DNA of 64,000 bases from contig NZ_BAFP01000274.1 of assembly GCF_000308455.1 (NCBI RefSeq), positions 248,001-312,000 on the forward strand, written 5' to 3'. The DNA comes from Nocardia abscessus NBRC 100374 (GTDB lineage Bacteria > Actinomycetota > Actinomycetes > Mycobacteriales > Mycobacteriaceae). The notes under the pieces are model-generated. The model had not been told where the DNA came from, did not search any database, and saw only the letters and a list, made by a program, of their open reading frames with translations. The position numbers and the translations under genes were made by a program. The stretch's first letter is position 1. Each line of letters begins with the position of its first letter. Positions 63,700 to 64,000 of the stretch are shown piece by piece.

Positions 63700-64000
63700 C
63701 TACTTGGTGTACACCTGCTGATACCGCAGCTGGCATTCGTTGAGGTACCGGCATCGCCGGAGTTTCGTCTTCGGTGCCAAGGAGCCATCCACCATGTCGT
63801 ACATCGGGACGTATGCACGCTCGTATGAGCTTGCGAAGGTGACGAATCGAAATGGCTTTCCCCCGTCGTCGATCGTCAGTGAGCGGCCGTCTGCGAACCC
63901 GACGTCCACCACGAATCTGCAGTCGCATTCTCGCGCGCGGACTTCTATCTCGAATGCCAGCGTCTCGTTCAGTGCGAGGGTGACCGCATGTGTTTTCAGG
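63700..64000 (-). CDS. C-terminal part of unidentified protein (cut at window end)
   Basis: The minus-strand frame is open from the window edge to a TAG at 63700, at least 99 residues. The internal GTG at 63912 is probably not the start because the upstream codons continue in the same style (ETLAFEIEVRARECDCRFVV). Strand-rich, with CDC and two further cysteines (RRCRYLNECQ). No family recognised. The 82 bp between it and nupC hold no gene. Confidence 0.5.
   Translation of the reverse strand, partial: LKTHAVTLALNETLAFEIEVRARECDCRFVVDVGFADGRSLTIDDGGKPFRFVTFASSYERAYVPMYDMVDGSLAPKTKLRRCRYLNECQLRYQQVYTK

Overview
The window is high-GC DNA with GTG/ATG starts, purine-rich ribosome sites and many 1-11 nt gene overlaps. 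It also carries an F420-type luciferase-like oxidoreductase, a PknB-type Ser/Thr kinase, an Rv0805/GpdQ-like phosphodiesterase and XRE/TPR regulators beside small primase/polymerase-like genes. Together these point to a mycolate-type actinomycete, most likely Nocardia or a close relative (inference from gene content). No rRNA, tRNA, CRISPR array or insertion sequence was recognised.

Region 1 (1-20.6 kb) holds the most striking system. A LysR regulator and a FadD-type acyl-CoA/acyl-ACP ligase lead into a tightly coupled run of eight genes. These are a FAD oxidoreductase, an SGNH hydrolase, a 2208-residue KS-AT-ACP-ACP-ACP-KR-DH megasynthase, a protein with a tandem FabA-like dehydratase region, a PfaD enoyl reductase, a fused AccD-AccA carboxyltransferase, a free biotin carrier protein and a free biotin carboxylase. 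This is a reduced PUFA-synthase-like (secondary lipid) iterative synthase. It has a single KS and no chain-length-factor domain, and it carries its own four-function acetyl-CoA carboxylase, probably to supply malonyl-CoA. A terminator-like hairpin follows.

Region 2 (20.7-32 kb): a two-helix membrane protein, a SnoaL-like/DUF3237 pair behind a perfect palindrome, and a minus-strand Ugp-type ABC importer operon containing a GpdQ/Rv0805-like phosphodiesterase. Upstream of the importer, and probably co-transcribed with it, lie an acyl-CoA dehydrogenase, a hotdog thioesterase and an alpha/beta hydrolase. A divergent ferredoxin-type reductase and a secreted hydrophobic protein end at a strong terminator.

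Region 3 (32-39.6 kb) looks accessory: codon use is visibly less GC-biased. It holds a PD-(D/E)xK nuclease-like protein with a long charged coiled coil, two unknown small partners, three overlapping small genes including a prim-pol-like one, an XRE-TPR regulator, a second XRE regulator broken by an in-frame TGA, and two small conserved or secreted proteins. One of these is preceded by four GTGTCAG direct repeats at 11-12 bp spacing.

Region 4 (39.8-64 kb) is mainly metabolic and regulatory: a phytoene-desaturase-like FAD enzyme, a quinone-oxidoreductase-like MDR, Ohr/OhrR, two periplasmic hydrolases/dehydrogenases, a CocE-like secreted esterase, an LLM oxidoreductase, a PucR-type regulator, gluconokinase, an M50 metallopeptidase, a PknB-like kinase, a BASS transporter and a Gfo/Idh/MocA oxidoreductase. 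It ends with a CitA/CitB-type two-component system divergent from a NitT/TauT-type ABC importer, followed by a NupC nucleoside transporter. Genes at both edges are cut by the window.
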